Assembly: GCF_903166545.1 (NCBI RefSeq)
Contig: NZ_CAESCH010000001.1
Coordinates: 996,001-1,060,000, forward strand
Length of the DNA stretch: 64,000 nucleotides
Direction: 5' to 3'
Source: Metabacillus schmidteae
Lineage (GTDB): Bacteria > Bacillota > Bacilli > Bacillales > Bacillaceae
Positions within the stretch are counted from its first letter, which is position 1, and each line of letters begins with the position of its first letter. Shown here piece by piece: positions 45,448-54,891 of this stretch. The notes below the pieces were generated by a model that was not told the DNA's origin, did not search any database, and saw nothing but the letters and a program-made list of their open reading frames with translations. Both the position numbers and the translations under genes were made by a program.

Positions 45448-46329
45448 ATGAGAAGCGAGAGGGAAATGTTTGATTTAATAATAGGGATAGCTCAAAGAGA
45501 TGAACGGATTAGGGCTGTTTATATGAACGGATCCAGAACAAATGCTAATGCTCCAAAAGATATTTTTCAAGATTACGATATTGTATATGTGGTAACGGAA
45601 ACAGCTTCTTTTATAGAAGATGAAAATTGGATAAAGAATTTCGGAGATTTACTCATGATTCAAGAGCCTGATAGGCTAGATCAGGCTTGTGGTAAAGAAA
45701 TGGATTTTGAACGTTCTTACGGCTATTTAATGCTTTTTACTGATGGAAATCGTATTGATCTTCATATTGAAACAAAAGAATCGATGATTGATAGATACAT
45801 GGAAGATAAACTTACCGTCCCATTGTTAGATAAAGACAACTGTCTGCCAATCATTCCTGTGCCAACAGATATTGACTACCATGTTAAAAAACCAACAGAA
45901 GCGCTGTACTTTAGTTGCTGCAATGATTTTTGGTGGTGCTTGCAAAACGTTGCAAAAGGAATTTGGCGTGAAGAGTTGCCGTATGCAAAACAAATGTTTG
46001 AACAGACTTCCCGGGTTTCACTTGATAAGATGGTTTCGTGGTGGATTGGGACAAAACATGACTTCAACGTCTCAACAGGAAAGATGGGCAAGTATTTCAA
46101 AAAGTATCTTCCGGAATCTTATTGGGTGATGTATAAAGAAACCTATTCAAATGGAAATGATGAAAATATGTGGAATTCCATTTTTGTCACTTGTGAATTA
46201 TTTCGGACGTTAGCTGGAGATGTTGCAGAATATTTTTCCTTTACATATCCAATTCAGGATGATAAAAATATGACAGCATATCTTAAACAAGTAAGAAGTT
46301 TACCTGTGGATGCAAAGGAAATCTATTAA
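45448..46329 (+). CDS. aadK: Aminoglycoside 6-adenylyltransferase, AadK-like
   Basis: The 293-residue nucleotidyltransferase has the polymerase-beta-type site GSRTNANAPKDIFQDYDIVYVV with two Asp residues and a later DLHIETKE. The layout matches ANT(6) enzymes such as chromosomal AadK of B. subtilis, which adenylates streptomycin at position 6. No mobile element is near, so it looks intrinsic. ATG 45448 has GGAGGG upstream; the longer frame lacks a site. Confidence 0.82.
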   Translation: MRSEREMFDLIIGIAQRDERIRAVYMNGSRTNANAPKDIFQDYDIVYVVTETASFIEDENWIKNFGDLLMIQEPDRLDQACGKEMDFERSYGYLMLFTDGNRIDLHIETKESMIDRYMEDKLTVPLLDKDNCLPIIPVPTDIDYHVKKPTEALYFSCCNDFWWCLQNVAKGIWREELPYAKQMFEQTSRVSLDKMVSWWIGTKHDFNVSTGKMGKYFKKYLPESYWVMYKETYSNGNDENMWNSIFVTCELFRTLAGDVAEYFSFTYPIQDDKNMTAYLKQVRSLPVDAKEIY

Positions 46330-46448
46330 TAATGATGAACCTAGGCAAATTCCTCCTCTGAAAAAGAATTGTTTAAGCAACACTTTTGTGTGAGAAGCTA
46401 TTTTTGTGCTACTGTTGAGTGGGATAAACGTTTAATGGAGGAAAATAT

Positions 46449-47441
46449 ATGCTTTTTATTGATAATAAAGGAATCACAGATCCGAGAATAAATTTAGCTA
46501 TCGAGGAGTATGCAGTTAAACATTTAGATCCAAATGAAACGTATTTATTGTTTTACATAAATGAACCATCGATCATTATCGGAAAAAATCAAAATACCAT
46601 TGAAGAAATTAATACATCATATGTTGAAGAAAAAAATATTCATGTTGTAAGAAGGCTGTCAGGTGGTGGAGCAGTTTACCATGATGAAGGAAACCTGAAT
46701 TTTAGTTTTATTACTAAGGATGATGGAGAAAGTTTTCATAATTTTAAAAAGTTTACCGAGCCTGTTGTTCAAGCACTTGAAAAACTAGGCGTAAAAGCAG
46801 AATTGAGTGGAAGAAACGATATCATTGCTGGTGATGGCCGCAAGATTTCCGGAAATGCTCAATTCTCGACGAAAGGTAGAATGTTTTCTCATGGTACATT
46901 GTTATTTGATTCAGAAATTGATAGTGTTGTTTCTGCATTAAAAGTGAGAAAAGATAAAATTGAATCGAAAGGAATTAAATCAATTAGAAGCCGGGTAGCA
47001 AATATTAGCGAATATTTAAATGAACGTATAACGATTGAACAATTTAGAGAGCTATTGCTTCGCTATATATTTGACGGAACTGATTCAATTCCAACCTATG
47101 ACCTTACGGAAGATGATTGGAAAAAGATAAACGAAATTTCAAAAGAACGTTATCAAAACTGGAATTGGAATTATGGGAAATCACCGAAATTTAACTACCA
47201 GCACTCACACCGGTTTCCAGTCGGACAAATTGATTTACGACTCGAAGTACAGAAGGGCATCATAGAAAATTGTAAAATCTATGGAGACTTTTTCGGTGCG
47301 GTTGATGTTGAAGAAGTGGAAAATGCCTTAATTGGTGCACGCTATGAAAAAGAAGCAATCGAGAAAGTATTTGAAAACATTGATGTTAAAAAATACTTCG
47401 GAAATATTGAAAAGGTTGACTTGATAAATTTAATTTATTAA
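46449..47441 (+). CDS. lplJ: Lipoate-protein ligase LplJ
   Basis: The 330-residue enzyme has INEPSIIIGKNQNTIEEIN, VVRRLSGGGAVYHDEGNLNFSF and GRKISGNAQFSTKGRMFSHG with the catalytic Lys, all canonical for LplA-type ligases. The C-terminal accessory domain is present and length equals Bacillus LplJ. It activates free lipoate with ATP and attaches it to 2-oxoacid dehydrogenase and glycine-cleavage proteins. GGAGG precedes the ATG. Single gene with terminator. Confidence 0.94.
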   Translation: MLFIDNKGITDPRINLAIEEYAVKHLDPNETYLLFYINEPSIIIGKNQNTIEEINTSYVEEKNIHVVRRLSGGGAVYHDEGNLNFSFITKDDGESFHNFKKFTEPVVQALEKLGVKAELSGRNDIIAGDGRKISGNAQFSTKGRMFSHGTLLFDSEIDSVVSALKVRKDKIESKGIKSIRSRVANISEYLNERITIEQFRELLLRYIFDGTDSIPTYDLTEDDWKKINEISKERYQNWNWNYGKSPKFNYQHSHRFPVGQIDLRLEVQKGIIENCKIYGDFFGAVDVEEVENALIGARYEKEAIEKVFENIDVKKYFGNIEKVDLINLIY

Positions 47442-47468
47442 ATCATGTTTTGATTATCTTAAACAAAT

Positions 47469-47515
47469 AACCTAGAAGGGGCATACAAATTTACATGTTC
47501 CTTCTAGGTTATTTT
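47469..47515 (+). terminator. Terminator after lplJ
   Basis: AACCTAGAAGG and CCTTCTAGGTTATTTT pair around a 20-nt loop. Confidence 0.88.
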
Positions 47516-47583
47516 AATTCTCTCCAACCCAAAGTTTTATAAAAAAGTTTGTTGCTTATAAAACACTATTTTAACCCTATAGT

Positions 47584-47706
47584 GGAATGGAGCGGAAGAC
47601 ACTCGACTCCTGCGGGAAGTGAGGAAAGGCTGAGACCCCGCAGGCGAAGCCAAGGAGGCTCAGCTTCCTCCCCGCGGAAAGCGAGTGTCTGCAGCGCAAT
47701 GAAACG
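47584..47706. repeat. GC-rich Bacillaceae intergenic repeat
   Basis: A ~120-bp GC-rich block (GGAGCGGAAGACACTCGACT, CTGCGGG, GAGACCCCGCAGGCG, AGGAGGCTCAGC, CCCGCGGAAAGCGAGTGTCT) stands out from the AT-rich surroundings. Inner parts pair: CACTCG with CGAGTG, CTGCGGG with CCCGCAG, and GCTGAG with CTCAGC. Such blocks are a familiar high-copy intergenic repeat in Bacillus, Geobacillus and relatives; role unknown. Confidence 0.8.
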
Positions 47707-47818
47707 GATTATTTTTCATATATAATCTGCATTAAAAAACATCATACAATGTTTATAGCAATAAAAATAGGGGCATTGAATAGTGAATCAAATACTACTT
47801 GAAAAGGAGAGAGTTTTG

Positions 47819-48136
47819 ATGGCTTTTGAAACAAACAATAACGCAGAAGGCAAAGTAGAAGAGAAACTACAGTCTATGGGTGAAGAAAAAAAGGACGAGG
47901 TACTTGCGAGTTTTGAAACGTTTAAAAACTACTTAGGTGATAAAGTATCAAAAGGAGAAAAGCTTGGAATGAACGAGGAGCAACTAGCTAATACCGCGCA
48001 AAAAGTTGCCGATTACCTGGCTGACCATGAATCAGCGCGAAATCGTGAAGAAAAGCTGCTTCAAGAATTATGGAAGGTTGGTAATGAAGAGGAGCAGCAC
48101 AAGCTTGCTCATATGCTGGTCAAGCTGGTTCAATAA
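47819..48136 (+). CDS. DUF3243 protein (YmfJ-like)
   Basis: The 105-residue acidic, helical protein contains VLASFETFKNYLGDKVSKGEKLGMNEEQL followed by AQKVADYLADHESARNREEKLLQELWKVG, the DUF3243 core found in small Bacillus proteins such as YmfJ. Function unknown. ATG 47819 has AAGGAG 9 bp upstream. It is followed by a terminator. Confidence 0.82.
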   Translation: MAFETNNNAEGKVEEKLQSMGEEKKDEVLASFETFKNYLGDKVSKGEKLGMNEEQLANTAQKVADYLADHESARNREEKLLQELWKVGNEEEQHKLAHMLVKLVQ

Positions 48137-48150
48137 TGATAAAAGAGAGA

Positions 48151-48191
48151 GCGGATATTTCCCTATTTTAGGAAATGTCCGTTTTTGTTTT
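48151..48191 (+). terminator. Terminator after the DUF3243 gene
   Basis: GCGGATATTTCC and GGAAATGTCCGTTTTTGTTTT form a near-perfect stem with a T-tract. Confidence 0.87.
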
Positions 48192-48401
48192 ACTAAAGGC
48201 TGTTTTCTATACAAAATCATGCCTGGAATAGGACAAGAAGAATAGCTAAATAGTTATAATCATTTTTGTTTTTATACTCATTTCCTCTACATTTTGCTTG
48301 CATACTAGTCTAAATACCTACCTCTAAGATTCTGATTATATCCATCCCTAAAATACTTAAACTATACTCAAGGGGCAACAAAATCTACTTTAGAAAGGCT
48401 G

Positions 48402-51400
48402 ATGCGTTTGAAAAAGGGGAGAGGGAGTTTTCGTTTTGTTTTTTCTATTATGTTTGCGTGTATCATGGTTGCCTCAACTGTATTAGTAGGCATACCACAA
48501 AATGAAAGGGCTTACGCAGATGAGGGGGATGTATTTGATTCTATTTATGAAGCAGAAGAAGCCTCGATTAAAGAAGCGATCATTGACAACCAACATCCGG
48601 GTTATACTGGAACAGGTTTTGTCGATTATAAACCGAATGCACCTGGTGGAACCATCACATGGACAATTACAGATATTCCCGCAGATGGAGAGTATTCATT
48701 AGTATTCCGCTATGCAAATGGTGCAGCTGAAAACAGACCTGCAGAAATCACAGTCAACGACCAAGTAGTTAGTGAAGAACTGGCTTTTAATTCTACAGGA
48801 GAATGGACGAATTGGCAGACAGTCTCGATAAAGACAGTCCTAAAAGCAGGTGATAACACAATTGTAGCTAAAGGTGCAGGTACAAGCGGTGGTGCAAACA
48901 TAGATCATTTACAGATCCACAATTCACCTAAAGATCCAGAAGATAATGGTCCTAAACCCGTTGAGGTGGAACAGGTAACATTAAGCGAATTGATCGATGG
49001 TGTCACCCTTAAGAAATTACACGCAACAGGAATGATCAATACGAATACATCTGAAAAAGGCAAAGAAATCTCAAAGCTGGAATTTTTTGCAAGTATCAAT
49101 CGTGTTATGGGTTTCAATAAGGAAGAAACTTTTAAGAATGTAAATAATGATAACTCAAAAAATACCTGGTGGAGCTACATATTAGAAGCAGCAACACTGG
49201 AAGGATATGTAACAACAGATCAAATTGAACAGATAAAAGCTGAAGATAAGATAACAAGACGAGAGGCAGCAGGCATTATAAGCAAGATTCTTGACCTAAA
49301 ACCTGGAAATGGGAAAGGAAACAATCAAAATGATGTAGGGGCAGTTGTTTCTAAGGAAATCATGTCAGGAAAACCAGGCTTCGGTAAAAAGGATTATGTC
49401 ACAATTGCGGAAACTGAAAGGATCATTGAAAAAATAGGGGAACTATCAGACCAACAGTCGAATGAGATTCATATTGTGAATTCCCAGTCTGTTACCCCTC
49501 AATTAGTCGCTGTCATGTTGAATGGACAAGTGAAGGATTTTGATGTAAAAGCATTAGCAGTAAAAGCAGCAACAGGTTCCTTTAATGGATTAAATCCTTC
49601 CCTGGAAAATCTGTATCCAACACGTGCAGCGGTTGGGGAAAACAAATTTGGTGATACGGTTGTATTATATGAACTACAGCAACCATTAACAGATGGAAAG
49701 GTCGTGAAAGAAGAAAAAAAGGAATTTACCGGAGATATCGAAGCAGCGAAGAAACAGGCCGAAAATCTTGTGTCATGGCAGATGGATCATGGCGGTTGGA
49801 CAAAAAGCATGGATGAAGAATATAGCAGGCCTTGGGATGGGCAGGAAAAGCGCACAACACAATTTGGTCCTAATGATGAGGAATTAGGCTCTATTGATAA
49901 CAATGCAACAATAAAGGAAATTCGATTTATTTCTGAAGTCTATAGAGAAACAAATGATGAGAAGTTAAAAGAAAGTATGTTAAAAGGCATTGATTTCTTA
50001 TTAACGATGCAATATGAAACAGGTGGCTGGCCGCAGGTATATCCACAACGAGGTGATTCGCCAGAGGACTCTGTGTATTATTCGAATTATGTCACATTTA
50101 ACGATAATGCAATGATTAATGTTTTACAACTGCTGGATGATGTCATAAATGAAAAATATCCTTTTGATCAAAACATAGTAGATGATTCGTTAAAAAACAA
50201 GGTTGAAGCATCATTGAATAAAGGCATTGATTATATATTAAAATCCCAAATAGAAGTAGATGGAAAGCTGACAGCATGGTGTGCACAGCATGATCCGGTC
50301 ACTTATGAAGCCCAGCATGCCCGCGTTTATGAACATCCATCGATATCTGGAAGTGAGTCGGTCGGTATTGTGAAGTTTCTAATGTCTCGTCCAAATCAAA
50401 CTCCAGAGATACAAAATGCGATTTTAGGCGCACTTCAATGGTTTGATAAAGTAAAGTTAGAAGGAATTCGCTATGTAAGTGGTGACCCAAATGGAGTTTA
50501 TTTTGTTGAAGATCCAGGAGCGGTTACTTGGTACCGATTCTATGAAATTGGAACAAATGAACCGATATTCTCCGGAAGAGATGGTGTTATTAAACGAACC
50601 ATTCACGAAATTGAAAAAGAACGCCGTGATGGATATTCATGGGCTGGAAGTTATGCTAAGCAGCTTTTGGAAATTTCCAAAACAACCGGATTTTTTGAAC
50701 ATCATGTTTATGTGGAGGTTCTACCTAATGAATTAGTTGACACTTATGGTAGAGAACTTGTTGAAGGGGAGCTAAGTAGAGTGGAAGATATGACAGAGGA
50801 ATTGAAGAATTTACATGTCAAATTGACTGTGGCGAAGGATGGCAGCGGCGATTATCAAACTGTCCAAGCAGCGATTGATGCTGTACCAGCTAATAATACA
50901 AGTCCAGTTGAAATTTTCATTAAAAACGGTGTTTATAAAGAAGTAGTAAAAGTACCTGCCAATAAACCGTTTATTACATTGGCAGGAGAAAGTGCTGAAA
51001 AAACTATTCTTACGTATGATAACTATGCCAAAAAGGAAAGGCCGGAAGGTGGAACATACGGTACAAGCGGCAGTGCAAGTGTATATCTTTACGCAAATGA
51101 CTTTTCTGCAAAGAATATGACAATGGAGAATTCCTTTGATGAACGTTTAGTAGAAGGTGGCTCCCAGGCAGTTGCAGTTTATACACGTGGAGAAAGAATG
51201 AAGTTTCACAATGTACGTTTTATCGGAAACCAAGATACTCTATATGTGAATGATGGAACACAATATTTTACTAACTGTTATATAGAAGGTGATGTTGATT
51301 TTATTTTTGGAGGAGCAAGAGCGGTTTTCGAAGATTGTGAGATTGTCTCAGTAGACAGGGGCTCCGAAACAAATAATGGATATATCACAGCAGCAAGTAC

Positions 51401-51731
51401 AGACATAAATGAACCGTATGGCTTTTTGTTCATCAATAGCCGCTTAACTAGCAAAGCAGCAGATGGAACCGTTTACTTAGGGAGACCTTGGCATCCTGGT
51501 GGGGACCCTAATGCTATTGCAAGTGTTGTCTTTAAGAATAGTGAGTTGGGACCACATATTCATCAAGAGGGATGGACGGATATGTCAGGCTTCAGTGCAA
51601 AAGACGCGAGATTTTATGAATATCAAAACGAAGGACCAGGTGCAAATCTTTCTCGCCCTCAATTAACAGATGAAGAGGCGAAGCATTATACGATTGAGAA
51701 TGTACTAGATGGGTGGAATCCGAAGAAATGA
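48402..51731 (+). CDS. Secreted PL10 pectate lyase - CE8 pectin methylesterase fusion
   Basis: The 1109-residue exported enzyme starts with a signal peptide to about residue 40. A carbohydrate-binding module follows (45-172; YTGTGFVDYKPNAPGGTI, GGANIDHLQI), then SLH-like repeats (~190-350; KITRREAAGIISKIL). A PL10 pectate lyase domain covers ~446-790 (WQMDHGGWTKSMD, QYETGGWPQVYPQRGDS, HARVYEHPSISGSES). A CE8 pectinesterase domain covers ~806-1095 (AKDGSGDYQTVQAAID, GNQDTLY, DFIFG, YLGRPW), with its two Asp and Arg. It can demethylate pectin and cleave the product in one chain. Start is ATG 48402 or TTG 48408. Confidence 0.92.
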   Translation: MRLKKGRGSFRFVFSIMFACIMVASTVLVGIPQNERAYADEGDVFDSIYEAEEASIKEAIIDNQHPGYTGTGFVDYKPNAPGGTITWTITDIPADGEYSLVFRYANGAAENRPAEITVNDQVVSEELAFNSTGEWTNWQTVSIKTVLKAGDNTIVAKGAGTSGGANIDHLQIHNSPKDPEDNGPKPVEVEQVTLSELIDGVTLKKLHATGMINTNTSEKGKEISKLEFFASINRVMGFNKEETFKNVNNDNSKNTWWSYILEAATLEGYVTTDQIEQIKAEDKITRREAAGIISKILDLKPGNGKGNNQNDVGAVVSKEIMSGKPGFGKKDYVTIAETERIIEKIGELSDQQSNEIHIVNSQSVTPQLVAVMLNGQVKDFDVKALAVKAATGSFNGLNPSLENLYPTRAAVGENKFGDTVVLYELQQPLTDGKVVKEEKKEFTGDIEAAKKQAENLVSWQMDHGGWTKSMDEEYSRPWDGQEKRTTQFGPNDEELGSIDNNATIKEIRFISEVYRETNDEKLKESMLKGIDFLLTMQYETGGWPQVYPQRGDSPEDSVYYSNYVTFNDNAMINVLQLLDDVINEKYPFDQNIVDDSLKNKVEASLNKGIDYILKSQIEVDGKLTAWCAQHDPVTYEAQHARVYEHPSISGSESVGIVKFLMSRPNQTPEIQNAILGALQWFDKVKLEGIRYVSGDPNGVYFVEDPGAVTWYRFYEIGTNEPIFSGRDGVIKRTIHEIEKERRDGYSWAGSYAKQLLEISKTTGFFEHHVYVEVLPNELVDTYGRELVEGELSRVEDMTEELKNLHVKLTVAKDGSGDYQTVQAAIDAVPANNTSPVEIFIKNGVYKEVVKVPANKPFITLAGESAEKTILTYDNYAKKERPEGGTYGTSGSASVYLYANDFSAKNMTMENSFDERLVEGGSQAVAVYTRGERMKFHNVRFIGNQDTLYVNDGTQYFTNCYIEGDVDFIFGGARAVFEDCEIVSVDRGSETNNGYITAASTDINEPYGFLFINSRLTSKAADGTVYLGRPWHPGGDPNAIASVVFKNSELGPHIHQEGWTDMSGFSAKDARFYEYQNEGPGANLSRPQLTDEEAKHYTIENVLDGWNPKK

Positions 51732-51739
51732 ACAGTGAA

Positions 51740-51775
51740 AAGAGGAAGGATTGCTAGTGACAATCCTTCCTCTTT
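51740..51775 (+). terminator. Terminator between the two pectinase genes
   Basis: AAGAGGAAGGATTG and CAATCCTTCCTCTTT form a 14-bp perfect stem. Confidence 0.9.
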
Positions 51776-51830
51776 ATAAGAATTTAGGCAAATAGTAGAT
51801 GATTTTCATATTTTATTAGGAGGGAATAGC

Positions 51831-53495
51831 TTGAAAATTAAACGTACACTCATACGGCTAGTCGTTCTATCCTTAGTTATATCATCATTATTAGTGGGGG
51901 GAAACTCATTTGTAAAAGCTGTAGAAGTTGATTCTATACCAAATACAACAAGACAATTTAAAGATTATGATAATAGTTATCTTTCCGTGACCGGTTATGC
52001 ATCATTGGGTGTAAAAGATCGAAGCCATTACATTGATACCTCTTATTATCGCCAGGTTAAAACGGAAAGAGAGTTTTTACAGGCAATTTTGGATGCTGAA
52101 AATGGCAGTGTGAAAGTAATTGAGGTGGCGAAAGATTTAAACCTGGGGTGGAAAGCATTAAATCTAAGTTCAGAAGAAGCTAAAAAATATCGGTTTATAC
52201 GAAACTATCGCGATCCAATGAACGGATTTACAAATCCGAAGTTAGCTTCATCAGGTGTTTCCCAATTAGATATAAATAATATCGATGGATTAACGATCTT
52301 TTCAAAAAAGGGGAAAACCATTAGAAGTGCTGAATTCAAATTACAAAGATCAACGAATGATATTGTTATAAGGAATCTGACATTTGATGGTATGTGGCAA
52401 TGGGATGACACTGGAAAACATAAGGAAGCAGGTTGGACATTTATTAAAATAAATGGAGCCAATAATGTCTGGATCGACCATTGTAAATTTACTATCGCAG
52501 CGGATGGATTAATTGATACAGAGAATGGCGGTTCCAATATAACGATCTCTTGGTCTGAATTTGGCTTACCTGCAAATGAACATCCATCAGAAAATAGTGA
52601 TATTTATCAATCGATTCAGTTCATGGAAGGAAAATATGCAGCAAATGAACTGAATGCTGATAGTGTATACTATAACATGCGAAATGGCGGTGCGGCCAAA
52701 GAACAGATCATGGCTTATGCAGCCTACCACAGTAAGGTGCATTTAAATGGATCAGGTGATAAAGACTATGTAAATTATGTGAGTAGTAGTGGAACGGAGA
52801 TAAAGGATGGCAATCAAAGAATCCGTTTAACACTAGCCTATAATCGCTATACTAATATTGGACAAAGAATACCAATGATCCGTCAAGGTACTGGTCATAT
52901 GTACAACTGTTATCTTGATAACTCAACTCATTATGAAGTATTGGAAAATGTAAGTGCTATTGCTGAATTTGGCACTGACACTCTGTCAAGAGCACTAAAT
53001 GCCAGAAATGGAGCTTCCATTGCTTCAGATACCTGTGTATTTCATGACATTAACGAGCCAATTACAGGTGCGGAGATTCAAGGACTGGATACGGCTAACA
53101 TGGATGAACAATGGGCTGAGCTATTTCAAAGCGCTTATAATAGGAATTTAATTGTAAACTCCCATATAACAAATAAATATGGAACGTATACTGGAAGTAG
53201 TTGGGACAATCATGGAGAAAACCTGTTTAATAAAGGGTTTACTTGGTATGACAAATCAACAATCGGAAATTGGGCATGGTCTTCACATATTGCAGGGAGC
53301 GAAAATATGAGCAAAATGAATCCCCCGACTGATCCATTTACCTTTGAATACAATAGTCACGAGGAATTACCTTATACGTATCATGTATTTCCATTAAATA
53401 GTGTTGTGGAAACCCTTACAACCTATGCAGGAGCAAACAAAGTGAATATGAGTCCGATAGGTTGGTTGAAAACAGATTATTATTCTAAAAAATAA
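51831..53495 (+). CDS. Secreted pectate lyase, PL1
   Basis: The 554-residue protein has a signal peptide (LIRLVVLSLVISSLLVGG...VKA) and a right-handed beta-helix of polysaccharide lyase family 1. VWIDHCKFTIAADGLIDTE is the family signature, and RIRLTLAYNRYTNIGQRIPMIR carries the catalytic Arg region. It cleaves polygalacturonate by beta-elimination with calcium, continuing the work of the PL10-CE8 enzyme just upstream. Start is TTG with GGAGGG upstream. It has its own terminator. Confidence 0.92.
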   Translation: MKIKRTLIRLVVLSLVISSLLVGGNSFVKAVEVDSIPNTTRQFKDYDNSYLSVTGYASLGVKDRSHYIDTSYYRQVKTEREFLQAILDAENGSVKVIEVAKDLNLGWKALNLSSEEAKKYRFIRNYRDPMNGFTNPKLASSGVSQLDINNIDGLTIFSKKGKTIRSAEFKLQRSTNDIVIRNLTFDGMWQWDDTGKHKEAGWTFIKINGANNVWIDHCKFTIAADGLIDTENGGSNITISWSEFGLPANEHPSENSDIYQSIQFMEGKYAANELNADSVYYNMRNGGAAKEQIMAYAAYHSKVHLNGSGDKDYVNYVSSSGTEIKDGNQRIRLTLAYNRYTNIGQRIPMIRQGTGHMYNCYLDNSTHYEVLENVSAIAEFGTDTLSRALNARNGASIASDTCVFHDINEPITGAEIQGLDTANMDEQWAELFQSAYNRNLIVNSHITNKYGTYTGSSWDNHGENLFNKGFTWYDKSTIGNWAWSSHIAGSENMSKMNPPTDPFTFEYNSHEELPYTYHVFPLNSVVETLTTYAGANKVNMSPIGWLKTDYYSKK

Positions 53496-53507
53496 TACCA
53501 TTAACTG

Positions 53508-53551
53508 AAACGTCATAAATCCTTTCTATTCAAGGATTTAAGGCGTTTTGG
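53508..53551 (+). terminator. Terminator after the PL1 gene
   Basis: AAACGTCATAAATCCTT and AAGGATTTAAGGCGTTTT pair with a small bulge. Confidence 0.8.
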
Positions 53552-53716
53552 TTGTTTTGAGGAAAAGTGACAAGTAAGACATCCAGCTTGATTCTTTAAA
53601 AACCCTTCTAAGGTAAGTAAATAAATATGTTAAAATATAGAAGTAATCTTTGAAGGTTAAGAATTTTATCTTCGCTAGTTCAAGTTGATTAAAAATTGGA
53701 TAGAATGGGGGAGTTT

Positions 53717-54328
53717 ATGAAGATCCTAAACAAGTTGCCAAAAAGCAAACAGAGTTTACACTTGGACCTGATTAATAATGGATGGGTTCAAATGAAAGAA
53801 CCTAAAAATGTAAGAAGTGCTATTCTTTTTTCTGTCCCTTTAATGATTGTCAATGTCTTGATTTCAATCGGAGTTATAAATATCTTCTCCACCATTTCTT
53901 TGAGCGATTTTGGACTGACATCTGACTCAATATCCATAACAATTAATTTCGGTATTATTTTATGGCTAGCCTTGCTTTTAATCCTCCACGAATTACTTCA
54001 CTTAATTTTCATTCCGAATTTTAAGAAGTCAGATAAAACCTTTGTGGGAATTACTCTGTTCGGAGGGTTTGTCATAACAGAAGAAGAGATGTCTAAATCA
54101 AGGTATATCTTCATTACTATTGCTCCCTTCATCATTATTTCAGTTATTTTGCCACTAATATTAAGTGTTTTAGGTCTATTAACACCAACAATAAAATTTT
54201 TGATTTTACTAAATGCAATGGCTTCATCCGTTGATATGTTGAATCTCTTTCTTATTATGAAGCAGATTCCAAAACATGCCATCTTAAAAAGTAATGGACC
54301 AGATACTTATTGGAAAACACAAACGTAA
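53717..54328 (+). CDS. DUF3267 membrane protein with HExxH motif
   Basis: The 203-residue protein has four or five membrane helices. The motif LHELLHLIF (HExxH) lies within a helix, and a late Asp in SSVDMLNLFL could be a third metal ligand, as in site-2-protease-like families. This fits DUF3267. Whether it is an active intramembrane metalloprotease is unknown. ATG 53717 has GGGGGAG upstream; TTG 53696 is less likely. Confidence 0.78.
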   Translation: MKILNKLPKSKQSLHLDLINNGWVQMKEPKNVRSAILFSVPLMIVNVLISIGVINIFSTISLSDFGLTSDSISITINFGIILWLALLLILHELLHLIFIPNFKKSDKTFVGITLFGGFVITEEEMSKSRYIFITIAPFIIISVILPLILSVLGLLTPTIKFLILLNAMASSVDMLNLFLIMKQIPKHAILKSNGPDTYWKTQT

Positions 54329-54613
54329 TTTATTTAACGGAGGGACGTTCCTGCCACAAGGATTGGCGCTAATTCCTTAGTTATTATTCTTGATTGTAGG
54401 TACTAAGTAAGGGGTTTCAAGTCTAGTAAACAGTATAATTGTACGAAAATTCATAATAATAATGCTAAATAAGCTTGGTCATGCTACAATGAAAATGACA
54501 TATTCCATATTTATCCTTATATCTAAGTAGAAGTTATCTCTAATTTCGAAACCAGCCTTACCAGTTATCCTGTTACTGTGTAGGGCTATTTGTGTAAAAA
54601 GGAGGTGATAGTC

Positions 54614-54745
54614 GTGTTGGAGTGGTTAGAGCTTCTTGTCAAACTGTTAGTTGCTGCTGCCACGTTATTTTCGTCCATCACATTAGGGTTAAAAAACTTA
54701 GATGATTTAAAACGAAAGTCAAAAAAGAAAAGACGCCTCCTATAA
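54614..54745 (+). CDS. 43-residue membrane peptide, possible type I toxin or holin-like
   Basis: GTG 54614 follows a near-perfect AAAGGAGGTGATAG site. The peptide is a hydrophobic helix (LELLVKLLVAAATLFSSITL) and a very basic tail (KRKSKKKRRLL). A leader hairpin (AGCCTTAC/GTGTAGGGCT) lies upstream. A hairpin whose U-tract is on the minus strand overlaps the 3-prime end, and a minus-strand TATAAT sits beyond it. Short hydrophobic peptide, basic tail and overlapping antisense signals recall Bacillus type I toxins, but no known family is matched. Confidence 0.55.
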   Translation: MLEWLELLVKLLVAAATLFSSITLGLKNLDDLKRKSKKKRRLL

Positions 54746-54757
54746 GGAAGACGTCAA
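54722..54757 (-). terminator. Minus-strand terminator within the small-peptide gene
   Basis: On the minus strand GACGTCTTCC pairs with GGAGGCGTC and is followed by TTTTCTTTTTT. It would end a transcript antisense to the peptide gene. Confidence 0.55.
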
Positions 54758-54891
54758 AAAATGCTTACAAGTAAATTATAATACAAAACATTACAAAAAG
54801 TGACTAAAAAATAAAAATAGATAGATATTTTCTTGGATATTAAAGGAAATATGGAATTATGTCATTTTTAAAAAATAAAGGAGGAATCACA

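Noticed and set aside
45448..46329. AadK-like gene as an acquired resistance cassette
   Set aside because: No integron, transposase or composition shift; chromosomal ANT(6) enzymes are normal in Bacillus.
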